Shown: positions 1 to 12,002 of the stretch, one piece after another | Position numbering within the stretch: the first letter of the stretch is position 1 | Layout: each line of letters begins with the position of its first letter | Origin: Capsicum annuum | Taxonomy: Eukaryota > Streptophyta > Magnoliopsida > Solanales > Solanaceae | Length of the DNA: 64,000 bases | Direction: 5' to 3' | NCBI RefSeq assembly: GCF_002878395.1 | Contig: NC_061119.1 | Location: 44,586,589 to 44,650,588 of the forward strand | Notes under the pieces: model-generated | Seen by the model: the letters and a program-made list of their open reading frames with translations, nothing else | Databases searched by the model: none | Told to the model about the DNA's origin: nothing | Position numbers and translations under genes: made by a program

Positions 1-43
<43 letters not shown>
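1..43. repeat. (TA)n microsatellite
   Basis: An uninterrupted TA dinucleotide tract that continues beyond the left edge of the window. Confidence 0.97.
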
Positions 44-47
<4 letters not shown>

Positions 48-263
48 GTAATACTACTCTTATTTTATTACAACTTTAACAATATACGCGTGTCTACATT
101 GACCCAAAATAGTATATCTACTACCTCAATAGTATGATATATATCAACATATCATTCAAACTATTTTGATATATAGATTCAGTTATCTAGCTTTAGATTA
201 CTATATACGTCACTACACGAGATATATGTATATATACATATATTCAATTGTCTATCAGCTTTC

Positions 264-577
264 ACATACGTACTATAAACATCACATACACGATTTTACT
301 ACCCCATAATAATATACAACGTATTTCACAAATTCTCAGATGAATTATCGATTACATTATCTTATGTCATTAATATACCTTCACTGTATAATGTGTATAT
401 ACTATATATATAGATATATATCTATACATATACACACTATCGACTATATCAAGTTCTAAATACGTACTATATATATCACATACGTACACGAGTATATTAT
501 CCAATAATATAATGCGATGTGTTTATATATACGCAGATGAGTGATCGATTAATTATATTTGATTAGCTTAATATACT
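264..577. repeat. Two-copy degenerate direct repeat
   Basis: About 115 bp at 264-380 recurs imperfectly at 458-577, offset about 195 bp. Shared blocks in order are ATACGTACTATA, ATCACATACxxACACGA, CxAATAATATA, CAGATGA, ATCGATTA and TTAATATAC. The copies differ by many substitutions and small indels, so this is an old duplication or part of a longer AT-rich tandem array. Confidence 0.5.
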
Positions 578-649
578 AGGTTTTGACTACACCGTTCATC
601 AATATCATTATGACTGGAATAGTTACATAATATCATTATCTCAACGGTA

Positions 650-651
<2 letters not shown>

Positions 652-698
<47 letters not shown>
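652..698. repeat. (TA)n microsatellite
   Basis: A perfect TA dinucleotide run of about 47 bp. Confidence 0.97.
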
Positions 699-705
<7 letters not shown>

Positions 706-936
706 TCGTTATACAAATATTATGTATGTTTAACGTCATTTAACGTATATACAAAGGAAAATATTTATTTTATATATTGAAACATAAGTAAAAGATAAAT
801 ATTATTTTTAACGTAATTTGTTTATTTTATTTAAAATATTTTTAGTGTAATTTTTTCACAAAATTAAAGAATGATTGATTTTTATTATTATTATTATACT
901 GGTTATCGACTACGTGTGATTAGTGTAATTTTAAAA

Positions 937-940
<4 letters not shown>

Positions 941-976
<36 letters not shown>
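941..976. repeat. (TA)n microsatellite
   Basis: A perfect AT dinucleotide run of about 36 bp. Confidence 0.97.
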
Positions 977-980
<4 letters not shown>

Positions 981-1040
981 TTTTATATATAATTATTTTT
1001 AATGAAAATAACATATATATTTGATTACATATATATACTA

Positions 1041-1475
1041 GGTGTTACTAAAAATTATTTACTTTTTAATTTTTTTTTAGTTCAAAAACCGACCATAAGA
1101 AGTCATTTTTTTTAAAATTATTTTTTAATTTAATTAAAAAATCGACCACAAGTGGTCGATTTTTTACAAATATTTTTTAAAAAAATTAATGTGGTCGGTT
1201 TTTAAAAATATTTTTTTATTATATTTTTTTAAAAAATCGATCACAAGTGGTCGGTTTTGTTATTTTTTAAATTTTTATTTGTAAAATTAATAATAATTAA
1301 TATAAAAATTATTGAAATAATTATATTGATTTTTTTAAATATAAAAGCGACCACATGTGGTCGCTTTTAAAAAAAAATTAAAAAAATTAAGAAACCAACC
1401 ACTTGTGGTCGGTTTTTTCTGACCACAGTTTGTGATTGGTTTTTTAAGGTCGGTTTTTCTGGTTTTTTAGTAGTG
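1041..1475 (+). mobile_element. Non-autonomous CACTA-like element (right end and palindromic subterminal repeats)
   Basis: The right end reads TTTTTTAGTAGTG (1463-1475), the reverse complement of a CACTACTAAAAAA terminus as in plant CACTA (En/Spm) elements. The 400 bp before it hold at least six copies of a GACCAC word and its complement GTGGTC, several joined as palindromes such as CGACCACAAGTGGTCG (1143-1160 and 1237-1253) and GCGACCACATGTGGTCGC (1347-1364), flanked by A/T runs. Dense subterminal repeats in both orientations are typical of CACTA elements, where transposase binds. A possible decayed left end is GTTACTAAAAATT near 1043. No coding sequence is present. The right end is well supported, the left boundary is not. 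Confidence 0.6.
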
Positions 1476-1876
1476 AGTTGACCCCATTGCAACTCATCTT
1501 CGTATTTTGCAACGGTTTTTTCATGATCTATTGAAACTTTTTTTATACCTATTGCAATGGACTCTTGATCTGTTGCAACGGTTTTTTCTATCTACTACAA
1601 CGACTTTATATAGATATTGCAATAATTTTTTTCACCTATTATTGTAAATAAATCAAATACCAATTGACGATTTAGATAAAATAGTCACCCCTATTACAAA
1701 TTAGTATTTACATATATAATAAATTAGAATATGCAATTATAAATATATACACACATCACAAAAATATATTTGTTCATTTACATAGCTTGTATTCTTCTTC
1801 TTCTTCCTTTGTTCTAGTATTTGTTTGTTTCATAAAGCTGCTAGTGATCCATCTGAAACAAAGCTCTTAACTTACT

Positions 1877-1881
1877 GGTGA
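1877..1881. repeat. Target-site duplication of E1, left copy (GGTGA)
   Basis: GGTGA lies directly before the TG of the left LTR and recurs at 11401-11405 directly after the right LTR. Confidence 0.88.
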
Positions 1882-4396
1882 TGTAAGACCCCATAAAATT
1901 TCAAGCCTAACTCAGTCCTTTATAGTATGAAAGAAGTCCCAGACTTAGAAAATTTCAGCCAAATATTGACACTTAGTCTCATTTTTGGCCTCAATAATTC
2001 ATTGGCTTTATTTTCAATCATTATGACCTTAAAATATCAATTCATAAATTAATTCATGATCATGGATGTCATTAGGTGTTCTCGGATGAGTTTTGAATTT
2101 TTTTGGACGTCGTTTGAGGAACATTCGGGAGTCCAAAATAGTGGATCGATGCGATCTTGACGCATCACGTCGGCCATCACATCTACCAGGATGTTTCACC
2201 AGCCTTTAGTGAAAATTCCACAGAGCCAATGCGATATCGATGCATTGCATTGTCTATCGCATCGACCATCGATACGGTGCAGCACCCAAAGCATCACGGG
2301 CACGGTTTCTGCTCATTTAATTCTATGTCTAGAGGGGTAATTAAGTCATTTTCCCTACTCCTAATTAGCCCCAAAACACAAAATTAATCATCTAAAAGAG
2401 CCAAAATCACTCACTTTCTCTCAAATACTCTCAAGAACAAAACCGCAGGGCATCCAATTTCAAGTTCAAGCTTTAAGAACACAGCAACGATTTTCACGAA
2501 TTTGATTACCAAGGTATATTAGGTGTTCATCCTTGGGTTTCCTTCCATCCTTGGAGTTCAAGAACCCTTTTCAAAATCTCAAGTTAATAGTTTCATGAAT
2601 TACATGTATCAATTAGGTTATTTTCATGTTCATATTGTTTGTATGGGTTTTCAATTCAAGATTTAATTGTAGTTTTCGTGAGTATAAGATATCATGTATG
2701 AAATTGTTGTAATCCCCATGTCACAACCCTGGAATTGTGAATTGATGGTTGTATTCATGATGTATCAACATGATATTCATGTCCAAGTACAAGATTATGC
2801 CTTCTAGGTGTTTTACAAAATGCTTAATTGAGTTAATTGTGCATTTGTGATTCATTGGTGACCCTAGTGTTGAACTCATGCCATCACTACATATTTAGAT
2901 TACTACCATGCTAAAGCTATGCCTTGCAGGTGTTTGTTGGAATGCCTATGTGAATTGAATAGTGTAATTATGACATGTTAGCATGTATTCCTATTCATAT
3001 ACAAGTTCATGACTTCCAAGTGCTTGATCAAATGTCTCAATGATTGCATTGTGAATAGTTGACTATTGCTATGTTTTCCATTATTACCATGTTCTATTAG
3101 TAGTGATTCTATCGAGTCCTGGGGGTATTCAATACCCAAAAATCTAGCTATTTACCTAGAATTACAGTAGCTACAAGATAGTCTTAGTAACATACGAATA
3201 GTAGAATTTAGTCAGTTACAGAACTTAGTGAACTCATTCCAATTCAGTCAGTCAATACGATCAGTAAAAATTTAGTTAAGCCTAGAATAGTCTAGTAATC
3301 AGTTCAGTGTCTATTCGGTTGGGAGCAGGAGTCAGCACCGATCGAACCTAAGGATGGGGGCATTTCTGCCATCAGAGGGTTTGACCCTTAGTAGTAATCT
3401 ATGCATTACAGAATCGTAGGTTAAGACATCCTCCTGCCATACTAGGATTAATGCAACCATACATATAAATTATGGGTCTTTCTACTATATTAGGGTTTAC
3501 CCAGCCCTATTAGTATCCTTTGGCAAGGTGCTAATACCCTCCCAACTGGGGTTACAAGTTGGACCTTAACTCAACTTATATTTGGGTATGTCGGTTAGAT
3601 GAACACTCCCACAGTTACAGTTTCAGTTCCAAACTCAGTATAGAACTTAGTTCAGTTCTACAAAATCAGGACTGTCAGAAATAGTCACCAGTTATTAGTA
3701 ATTCAGTTATCAAAAATCTCAGATATCAGTCACTCAATTATCAAAACTCGGTATTCAGTTTTAGTATGATCCCAAATACAGTATATGTGTATAGTATTGC
3801 ATACTCAGTATTTACAGTCGTCTCAGTTATCTATACTCTCTTTTAGTCATGTTTATATCATTAAGTCAGTCATCATCTCATGCATATAAACACAGGTATA
3901 TTAGCCTACCTCACTTAGAATACCAGTACATTCAAAGTACTGATGCATACTTTTTCTATTGCACTATAATGTTTCGTATCATAGGTTCAGACACATAGGC
4001 TCCAGATCGTACTTAGCAATTCAGATTATTAGCAGCGACTAGGGTAGTAAGTCCTCATATTTCAAGGATTGAGTTATTATTTTAAATATTAGTAGAGTTA
4101 TTTTATTTAGTTGTTGGAGTTAGTTAGAGACTTGTCCTATCAACTCCCCATAAAGACAGTTAGAGGCTTTTAAACTAGATTATTTCAGACAGTTGCTCAG
4201 TTTTCTTTTCAGTATTACATCAGTATTTATGTATTGGTTTTCAATGTTGTGAAGCTTATGGCATTTTTGTTATACTTCCACATTATTATAGTATTGCTAT
4301 TTAGTGCTCATAGTAGGTACCAGTCATGGGTTAGCTTGTGGTCCTCGGGATCGTAAGCATTATGTGATGTCTAGGGTACAAACTCGGGGCATTACA
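1882..4396 (+). repeat. E1 5' LTR
   Basis: 2515 bp starting TGTAAGACCCC and ending GCATTACA. It aligns along its whole length to 8880-11400. The first part holds GCATCG/CGATGC-type words; the right part has the CAGT-rich stretch also seen in the 3' copy. It would supply promoter and polyadenylation signals, but no TATA box could be assigned confidently. Confidence 0.93.
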
Positions 4397-4400
4397 AACT

Positions 4401-4413
4401 TGGTATCAGGGCC
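4401..4413 (+). other. E1 primer binding site
   Basis: TGGTATCAGGGCC four bases after the LTR end matches the 3' end of initiator Met-tRNA (TGGTATCAGAGC-type) with one change. Confidence 0.85.
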
Positions 4414-4620
4414 TAAGGTTCAATAGAGTCCTAGCGAGTCTAAAAGTCACATCAAGTAGAGTCTTGTGCTTAGGTGTTTAGAACACCATACTTATGGACA
4501 AGAGGCTATGAGGTATTTTTAGGAAGAGTTTTCCTTCTTTCAGTATTCATATCGTGCTAGTGAGCATGAGATCAAGTTAAAATTTTTATCCAATTCTAGT
4601 TTCCCTTTCGATTTTAGAAT

Positions 4621-5763
4621 ATGCCTCCTAAAATGACTAATGAAAGAGAACGAGAAACCAGCCAGGACCCTCCGCCTGTCTAGCCAGATCCCCTGGATGA
4701 GCATGTTTCTCATGCAGAGTTTAGAGCATCTTTCACCATTTTTTCTCATTCTGTGGCAGCCCAAAATTAACGTCCAGCTGTTATTCAGGCCAACCCAGTG
4801 GACAAAACTGCTGCATCCAGAATTCAAGACTTCACGCGAATGAACCCTCTATTTTTTACAGGGTTTACGTTTGAAAAGGACCCACAGGAAATCCTTGATA
4901 TGCTATAAAAAGTCAAGGATATTATGGGGGTAAAATCTAGTGAGAGTGCTGAGTTAGATACATATTAGTTGCAGGATGTGGCTCACTCATTGTTTAAGCA
5001 GTGGAAGGTAGAGAGGGCCACAAATATAGGGCCTATAGAATGGGAGGAGTTTGCTACTGCCTTCCTAGATAGGTTCTTCCCATTGGATTTGAGGGAAGAT
5101 AAGGTGTTGGAATTCATTAACTTGAAGCAGGGCAGCATGATAGTAAAGGATTATTCTCTTAAGTTTACTCAGTTCGCCAGATATGCTCCTCATGTGGTAG
5201 CCGATAGCTGATCTAAGATGAATAAGTTTGTGTTAGAGGTATCCCACAGAGTGGTCAAGGAATGTAGGACCATGTCATTAATTAAGGATATGGACTTAGC
5301 TAGGTTGATAGTCCATGCTCAGCAGATAGAGGAGTAAGAGACTAAGAAGAAGGAGAGATAGAATAAGAGAGCTAGAATAGATAGCTTCAACTTTGCTCAG
5401 CCTAAGTCAAAGGGTGGTAATCATCTCTAGTTTTACTTAAAATCTTTAGTTCCAGCTCCATCCTCAACTAGCGCTCTAGTGCCCAAATACTTAAACGGTA
5501 ATAAGTATAGGGCGCCAGGCTCTAAATCTCAGGGTAGTGTCAGCAGTGCCTGAACAAATCCTCTTTGCCAGAAGTATGGTAGAAACCATCATGGTATCTA
5601 CAGAGCTGGCAGTGATGTATGTTCTGAGTGTGGCAAGACAGGTCATAGAATCAAAGAGTTCCCTCAGGTGGTTTTACAGAGTTGGCATAGTCATCCCCCA
5701 TCTCAGTCCGGTTGCCCATCTTAGTAGGGTGCCGCTTCCAATGCCACCAGTGGGCAACACCTA
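4621..5763 (+). pseudogene. E1 gag (nucleocapsid polyprotein), broken
   Basis: Begins with ATGCCTCCTAAAATG at 4621 and stays recognisably in one frame for several hundred bases through in-frame stops at 4681 and 4966. The capsid-like core (4969-5211) contains EEFATAFLDRFFPLDLRED and LKFTQFARYAP, typical of plant chromovirus Gag, which packages the element RNA in virus-like particles. A zinc-knuckle region at about 5568-5664 reads CSECGKTGHRIKEF, with the last Cys of the CCHC box replaced by Phe. Downstream of the knuckle the frame runs straight into the pre-RT linker, so the protease is absent. Several stops are TAG or TAA where Gln is expected. It cannot make a functional Gag. Confidence 0.88.
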
Positions 5764-5779
5764 AACAGACTCCCAAAAG

Positions 5780-8630
5780 GAAAATTGATTTTGGAATAAA
5801 CCTTCTTCCTAACACTCAACCCATCTCTATTCTGCCATATAGAATGGCTCCAACAGAGCTTAAAGAATTAAAAGAATAGTTGAAAGACCTCCTAGATAAG
5901 GGATTCATCAGGCCCAGTATCTCCCCATGGGGTGAACTATTTCTATTCATGTGTAAGAAATATGGTTCTCTCAGAATGTGTATTGACTACCGTCAGTTGA
6001 ACAAAGTCACCATTAAGAACAAGTACCCACTTCCTAGAATCGATGACTTATTTGACCAACTTTAGGGGGCTAGCTACTTTTCTAAGATAGACCTCAGATC
6101 AGGCTATCATCAACCCTGAGTCAGAGAATGTGACAATTTAAAAATAGCTTTCAGAACTCGGTATGGTTACTTAAAATTCCTATTCATGTCATTTGGTCTT
6201 ACCAATGCCCCAGCAGCCTTCATGGACTTGATGAACAGAGTATTTAAGCATACTTGGATATGTTCATCATAGTCTTTATTGATGACATTCTTTTTTACTA
6301 CCACAGCGAACATGATCATGCAGACCATCTCAGAATAGTGTTACAGACCCTCAGAGACTATCAGGTATTCACCAAATTCAGTAAGTGCGAATTTTGACTA
6401 AGGTCAGTAGCTTTTCTTGGTCATATGTTTCCGGTGATGGCATTAAAGTTGATTCTCAAAAGAATTAAGTAGTGAGAAACTAGCCCAGACCCATCTCTCC
6501 TTCAAATATCAGGAGTTTCTTGGGTTTGGCTAGCTATTATTGATGGATTATTGAAGGATTTTTGTTTATTGCATCCCCCTTATCCAGAATGACTCAGAAA
6601 AAAGTCAAATTCCAGTGGTCAGATTCTTGTGAGAAGAGTTTTAAGGAGTTGAAAACTTAACTCACTACAACCCCAGTTTTGACTTTACCAGATGGTTTAG
6701 ATGAATTTGTAGTGTATTGTGATGCTTCCATAGTTGGTTTGGGTTGTATTTTGATGCAGAGAGGTAAGATCATAGCCTATGCCTCTCGATAGCTTAAGCC
6801 CTATGAAAATAACTACCCCACCCATGATCTTGAGTTAGTAGCTTTAGTGTTTACCTTAAAGATTTGGAGGCACTATTTGTATGGGGTGCATGTTGATGTG
6901 TTCACAGACCATAAAAGTCTGTAGTATGTATTGTCGCAAAAAGACATGAACTTTCATCAGAGAAGGCGGTTAGAGTTGTTAAAAAACTATGACATGAGTG
7001 TTTTGTATTATTTGAGCAAGGACAATGTAGTGGTAGATGCTCTAAGTAGATTGTCCATGGGTAGTATTGCTCACGTTGAGGATAGTAAAAAGAATTTAGT
7101 TTAGTAAGTTCATCAGTTTTCCAGGTTGGGTATTTGTTTGGTTGATTCAGCTAAAGGTAGCATATGGGTGCAGAATAGTTCAAAATCATCTTTGATTTTT
7201 GAGGTTAAAGAAAAAAAGATAGGGATCATAGTTTAGTTAAGGTAAAAGAGTCAGTCAGAGATCAGAAGGTAGAGGTTTTCTCCCAAGGGAGAGATGGTGT
7301 GTTGCGTTGCCAGGGTAGACTATATGTGCCATATGTGGATGGCGAGAGGCAAAGGATTTTTGCAGAAATGCATGGTGCACGTTACTCAATTCACCCAGGG
7401 GCCACTAAGATGTACCATGATTTGCGGAAAGTCTATTGGTAGAGCAGGATGAAGAGAGACATTGTAGAGATTGTAGCTAAGTACCCAACATGCCAGCAGG
7501 TTAAGAATGAGCATCAAAAGCCTTGTGAGTTTAAGAAGGAGTTCAGTATTCCCACTTGGAAGTGGGATGAAGTGAACATGGACTTCTTGATGATTTTGCC
7601 TCATACTCATCGTCAGCATGATTCGATTTGGGTCATTGTAGACAAGTTAACCAAATCAGTCCGTTTCTTGCCAGTTCATACTTCTTTTTCAGCCGAGGAT
7701 TATGCTAAACTCTATGTTAGAGAGTTGGTCAGGTTACAAAGAGTCCCCTTAACCATCAACTCAGATAGAGGTATGTATTTCACCTCTCATTTTTGGAAAG
7801 CAATCTAAAAGGGTCTTGGTACCCAAGTTCACCTCAATACAACCTTCCACCCTCAAATAATTGGTCGAGCTTAAAGGACCATTCAGACTCTAGAAGATAT
7901 GCGTAGAACATGTATTATTGACTTTAAGGGCAGTTGGGATGACCATTTACCCTAGATTAAGTTTGCGTATAATAATAACTATCATTCCAGTATTCAGATG
8001 GCTCCGTTTGAGGTGCTTTATGGGAGGAGATATAGATCTCCCATTGGTTGATTTGAGGTTGGTGAAGCTGCAGTAGTAGGGCTTGACTTGGTGTTTGATA
8101 CCTTAGAGAAGGTTTAGTTGATCAAGAAACGGCTTAAGACAACTCAGAGCTAACTAAAATCGTATGCAAATATTAGAAGAAAAGATATCGAATTTGAGAT
8201 TGGAGATTTTCTGTATTTAAAAATCACTCCCATGAAGGAAGTGAAGAGGTTTGGCAAAAAGGAGAAGCTTAGTCCCCGATATGTTGGTCCCTACTGAATT
8301 CCCGATCATTTCAGAAAGGTATCTTACAAACTGGAGTTTCCTTTAGACTCAGCTTCAGTACACCTAGTGTTTCATGTTTCCCTACTAAAGAAATGCATTG
8401 GTGACCCAGCAGTTGTAGTCCCTATAGAGAGTATAGATGTTCAGAACAACCTCTCTTACGAGGAAGTTCCATTCAAAACCTTGATCACCAGGTTCGCAGA
8501 CTGAGGAACAAAAAAGTTTCTTTGGTCAAAGTTCTTTGGCAAAATAAGTCCGTTGAGGAAGCTACTTGGGAAGAAGAAGCAGATATGCGGACCAAGTATC
8601 CTCACCTCTTCTCCACAAATTCAGACTTAG
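5780..8630 (+). pseudogene. E1 pol: RT, RNase H, integrase and chromodomain, broken
   Basis: RT starts near 5780; [19 protein letters not shown] lies at about 5972-6030, YFSKIDLRSGYHQ at about 6074-6110 and the catalytic box VFIDDILF near 6270-6295. RNase H (about 6690-7080) has VVYCDAS and the terminal DALSRL motif. Integrase (about 7310-8100) has a Cys pair in the zinc region near 7490 and core acidic sites NMDF and NSDRG; the third acidic position is a stop near 7872. The chromodomain (about 8440-8620), which in this family targets chromatin marks, is frameshifted. Stops include TAG at 5877 and 6063 where Gln is expected. No protease precedes RT. Not translatable as one protein. Confidence 0.9.
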
Positions 8631-8865
8631 TTCAAGGTAACAATCTTCCTTAGATTTACTCAATTCCATTCTCAAATTTCCTTATCAATCTTGGTATCAG
8701 ATTCAACTACATAACACTCCCATATCATGTATACATTCATAAAATAGCCCAGCCATGTGTCATGTCTTCAGAATTTAGTCATGCTTTAGTTGTACATATT
8801 CAATATGTAAACTCAGTCTATCAATACTCTCATCTTAGTTAGTCTCATTTAAGGATGAATGTTCC

Positions 8866-8878
8866 TAAGGGGGAGATA
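8866..8878 (+). other. E1 polypurine tract
   Basis: TAAGGGGGAGATA just before the 3' LTR, the expected primer site for plus-strand DNA synthesis. Confidence 0.8.
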
Positions 8879-8879
8879 T

Positions 8880-11400
8880 TGTAAGACCCTGTAAAATTCC
8901 AAGCCTATCTTAGTCCTTTATAGAGTGAAAGAGGTCCCAGCCTTAGAAAATTGCAGCAAAGTATTAACACTTAGTCTCATTTTTGGCCTCAATAATTCAA
9001 TGGCTTTATTTTCAATCATTATAACCTTAAAATGTTGATTCGTAAATTGATTTATGATCAGGGATTTCAGTAGGTGTTCTCGGATGAGTTTTAAATTTTT
9101 CGGGGGTCGTTTGAGGCATGTTTGGGAGTCTAAATAGAGGATTGACCCAATCTCGATGCATCGCGTTGGCCATCACATAGACCAGGATATTTCACTAGCC
9201 TTCAATACAAATTCTAGTGAGCCAACACAATATCTATGCATTGCGTTGGCTATTGCATCGACCATCGATGCGGTGCAGCGCCCAACGCATCATTGGGCAC
9301 GATTTTTGATAATTTAATTCTGCGTCTAGAGGGGTAATTAAGTCATTTTCCCCACACCTAATCAACCCCAAAACATGAAATTAATCATTCAAATGAGCAA
9401 AAATCACTCACTTTCTCTCAAATACTCTCAAAAATAATACCCTAGGGCATCCAATTTCAAGTTCAAGCTTTAAGAACACACCAACGATTTTCACAAATTT
9501 GATTACCAAGGTATGTTAGGTGTTCATCCTTGGGTTTCCTTCCACCCTTGGAGTTCAAGAACCCATTTCAAAATATCAAGTTAATAATTTCATGAATTAC
9601 ATGTATCAATTGGGTTATTTTCATGTTCATGTTGTTTGTATGGATTTTTAATTCAAGATTTAATTGTAGTTTTTATGAGTATAAGACATCATGTATGAAT
9701 TGTTGTAATCCCCATGTCATAACCCTGGAATTGTGAATTGATGGTCGTAGTCATGATGTATCAACATGTTATTCATGCCCAAGTACAAGATTATGCCTTC
9801 TAGGTGTTTGACAAAATGCTTAATTGAGTTAATTGTGCATTTTTGATTCATTGGTGACCCTAGTGTTAAACTCATTCCATCACTACATGTTTAAATTATT
9901 ACCATGCTAAACCTATGCCTCGCAGGTGTTTGTTAGAATGCCTATGTGAATTGAATAGTGTAATTTTGACATGTTAGCATATATTCATATTTATGTACAA
10001 GCTCATGACTTCCAAATGCTTGATGAAATGTCTCAATGATTGCATTGTGAACAGTTGACTATTGCCATGTTTTCAAGTATTGTCATGTTCTATTAGTATT
10101 AATTCTATAGAGTCCTAGGGGTATTCAATACCCAACAATCTAGCTATTTACCTATAATTACAGTAACTACAAGATAGTCTCAGTAACGTCATGAATAGTA
10201 GAATTCAGTCAGTTATAGAACTCGGTGAACTCAGTCCAGTTCAGGCAATCAATACGATCAGTAACAGTTCAATCAAGCCTAGAATAGTCTAGTGATCAGT
10301 TCAGTGTCTATTCAGCTGGGATTAGGAGTAAGCACCGAGCGAACCCAAGGATGGGGACATTCCTGCCAGCAGAGGGTTTGACCCTTAGTAGCAATCCCTG
10401 TGTTACAGAATTATGTAGCCAGCGTAGGGTAAGATGTCCTCCTACCAGACTAGGGTTGACGCAACCATACATATAAATTATGGGTCTTCTTCCCAGATTA
10501 AGGTTTACCCATCCCTGTTAATATCCCTTGGCAAGGTGCTAACACTCTCCTGATTGGGGTTACAGGTTGGACCCCAACTCATCTTATATCGAGGTATGTC
10601 GATTAGATGAATACTCCTACAGTTACAGTTTTAGTTCTAGACTCAGTAAAGAACTCAGTTTAGTTCTACGAAATCAGGACTGTCAGAAATATTTACCCAG
10701 TTATCAGTAATTCAGTTATTTGAAATCTTAGATATCAGTCACTCAAAAATCAGAACACAGTATTCAGTTTCAGTATGATCCCAGATACAATATATGTGCA
10801 TAGTATTGCATACTCAGTATTTACAGTATTCTCAATTATCCATGTACTCTCTTTCAGTCATGTTCATATCATTCAGTCAGTCATCATCTCATGCATATAC
10901 ACCCATGTATATTACCCTACCTCACTTATTATACCAGTACATTCAATGTACTAATGCATATCTTTTCTTTTGCACTATGATATTTCATATCATAGGTTCG
11001 GATGCACGGGCTCGACATCGTACTTAGCAGTTTAGCTTATTAGCAGCGACTACAGTGGTGAGTCTTCATATTTCAAGGACTGAGTTATTCTTTTCAGTAT
11101 TTCAATAGACTCATTTAATTCAGTTATTGGAGTTAGTTAGAGACTTGTCCCATCAACTCTTCATTCAGACAGTTAGAGACTTGATTATATCAGACAGTTG
11201 CTCAGTTTTCTTTTTAGTATTACATTAGTATTTCAGTATTGGTTTTCAATATTGTAAACCTTATGGCATTTTAGTTATACTTTCACATTATTACTGTATT
11301 ACTATTCAATGCTCACAGTATTACCAGTTATGGGTTAGCCTGTGTTCCTCGGGATTGTAAGCACCGCGTGACATCCGGGGTACAGGCTCAAGGTATTAAA
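8880..11400 (+). repeat. E1 3' LTR
   Basis: 2521 bp aligned to the 5' LTR from TGTAAGACCC onward. Its end reads TATTAAA where the 5' copy has CATTACA, so the terminal CA has mutated. The boundary is fixed by GGTGA at 11401-11405. Confidence 0.93.
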
Positions 11401-11405
11401 GGTGA
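11401..11405. repeat. Target-site duplication of E1, right copy (GGTGA)
   Basis: Identical to 1877-1881. Confidence 0.88.
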
Positions 11406-11918
11406 TTTCTCGAACACTCTTCTTGATTCATGATTGTTCAACTCTAATATGTAAGTTTAGAAAATAAAATATAAAATAGGTTCATCTTGTAGGATATACC
11501 CAAAAAAACATTATCATTAACAATATACCCAATACAATACGATCAAATTAGTCTTGTTGGTTGTAATTTATAAAACTGATAGTTGCGTTCGTAATACCCA
11601 ATCAAACAACCAGTCATATTGGATAGTCTTCTGGACAGAATTGGGGGTCCTCAACTAGTAGCAGAGTTTCATTTAACTTTTGGACAATGGTTTTGCTTCA
11701 GGTACCCATTCAAAAGATTCATTTGAGCAGAAAGGTAATGTGAATCTTTATACTGGACAAACTTCTGGACAAAATTTTCAACTCAAATGCAACATTTTCA
11801 AAGCAATGGAGAAAAACAAAATACGGCAAAAGACCTTCAAAACTAAAATTCCAAAATCCCAAATGTTTATGAAAAAAGAATCATCTTACAGCAGCAAATA
11901 AAATTAAAAGCATATTAT
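11406..11918. other. Unidentified sequence inside the CACTA region
   Basis: This continues the host of E1. It contains a 73-codon frame (11680-11901, + strand, MDNGFASGTHSKDSFEQK at its start) that is Lys- and Ser-rich, matches nothing I recognise and has no neighbour supporting it. I treat it as chance or decayed sequence. Confidence 0.4.
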
Positions 11919-12002
11919 TCTACTACATACAACAACAACAACAACAACAATACCATACTCAATATAATCCCAAAAGCAGGGTCTGGGCTCTACTACATAC
12001 AA
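11919..12002 (-). mobile_element. Truncated SINE with 14-bp target duplication
   Basis: TCTACTACATACAA occurs at 11919-11932 and again at 11989-12002. Between the copies are (AAC)n and about 40 bp including TATAATCCCAAAAGCAGGGT and CTGGG, resembling the 3' part of a Solanaceae-type SINE on the minus strand with a (TTG)n tail. The tRNA-related head is missing, so it is a 5'-truncated retroposition event. The exact 14-bp duplication is the strongest evidence. Confidence 0.75.

Larger units (their letters stand above)
44..1040. other. AT-rich non-coding DNA
   Basis: Very AT-rich sequence with many short TATA/ATAT palindromes, two further (TA)n tracts and a two-copy degenerate repeat (listed separately). 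No reading frame, RNA gene or recognisable element terminus was found. Confidence 0.7.
1882..11400 (+). mobile_element. E1: complete but degenerate Ty3/gypsy chromovirus (Tekay/Del-like)
   Basis: A full LTR retrotransposon of 9519 bp with two LTRs of about 2.5 kb, an initiator-Met-tRNA-type primer binding site, gag, RT, RNase H, integrase and a C-terminal chromodomain in that order, a purine tract and a perfect 5-bp target duplication. The order RT-RH-INT-chromodomain and the gag style place it with plant chromoviruses. The protease between gag and RT is deleted. Many stops and several frameshifts make it non-coding. The LTRs differ at roughly one base in eight to ten by eye, so the insertion is old. 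Confidence 0.93.

Noticed and set aside
4401..4413. tRNA gene
   Set aside because: Similarity to tRNA-Met is confined to the 12-13 bases of the primer binding sites (also 26534 and 35201); no cloverleaf surrounds them.
11680..11901. Novel small gene of 73 codons
   Set aside because: No homology recognised, no splice or promoter support, and it sits in decayed CACTA interior.
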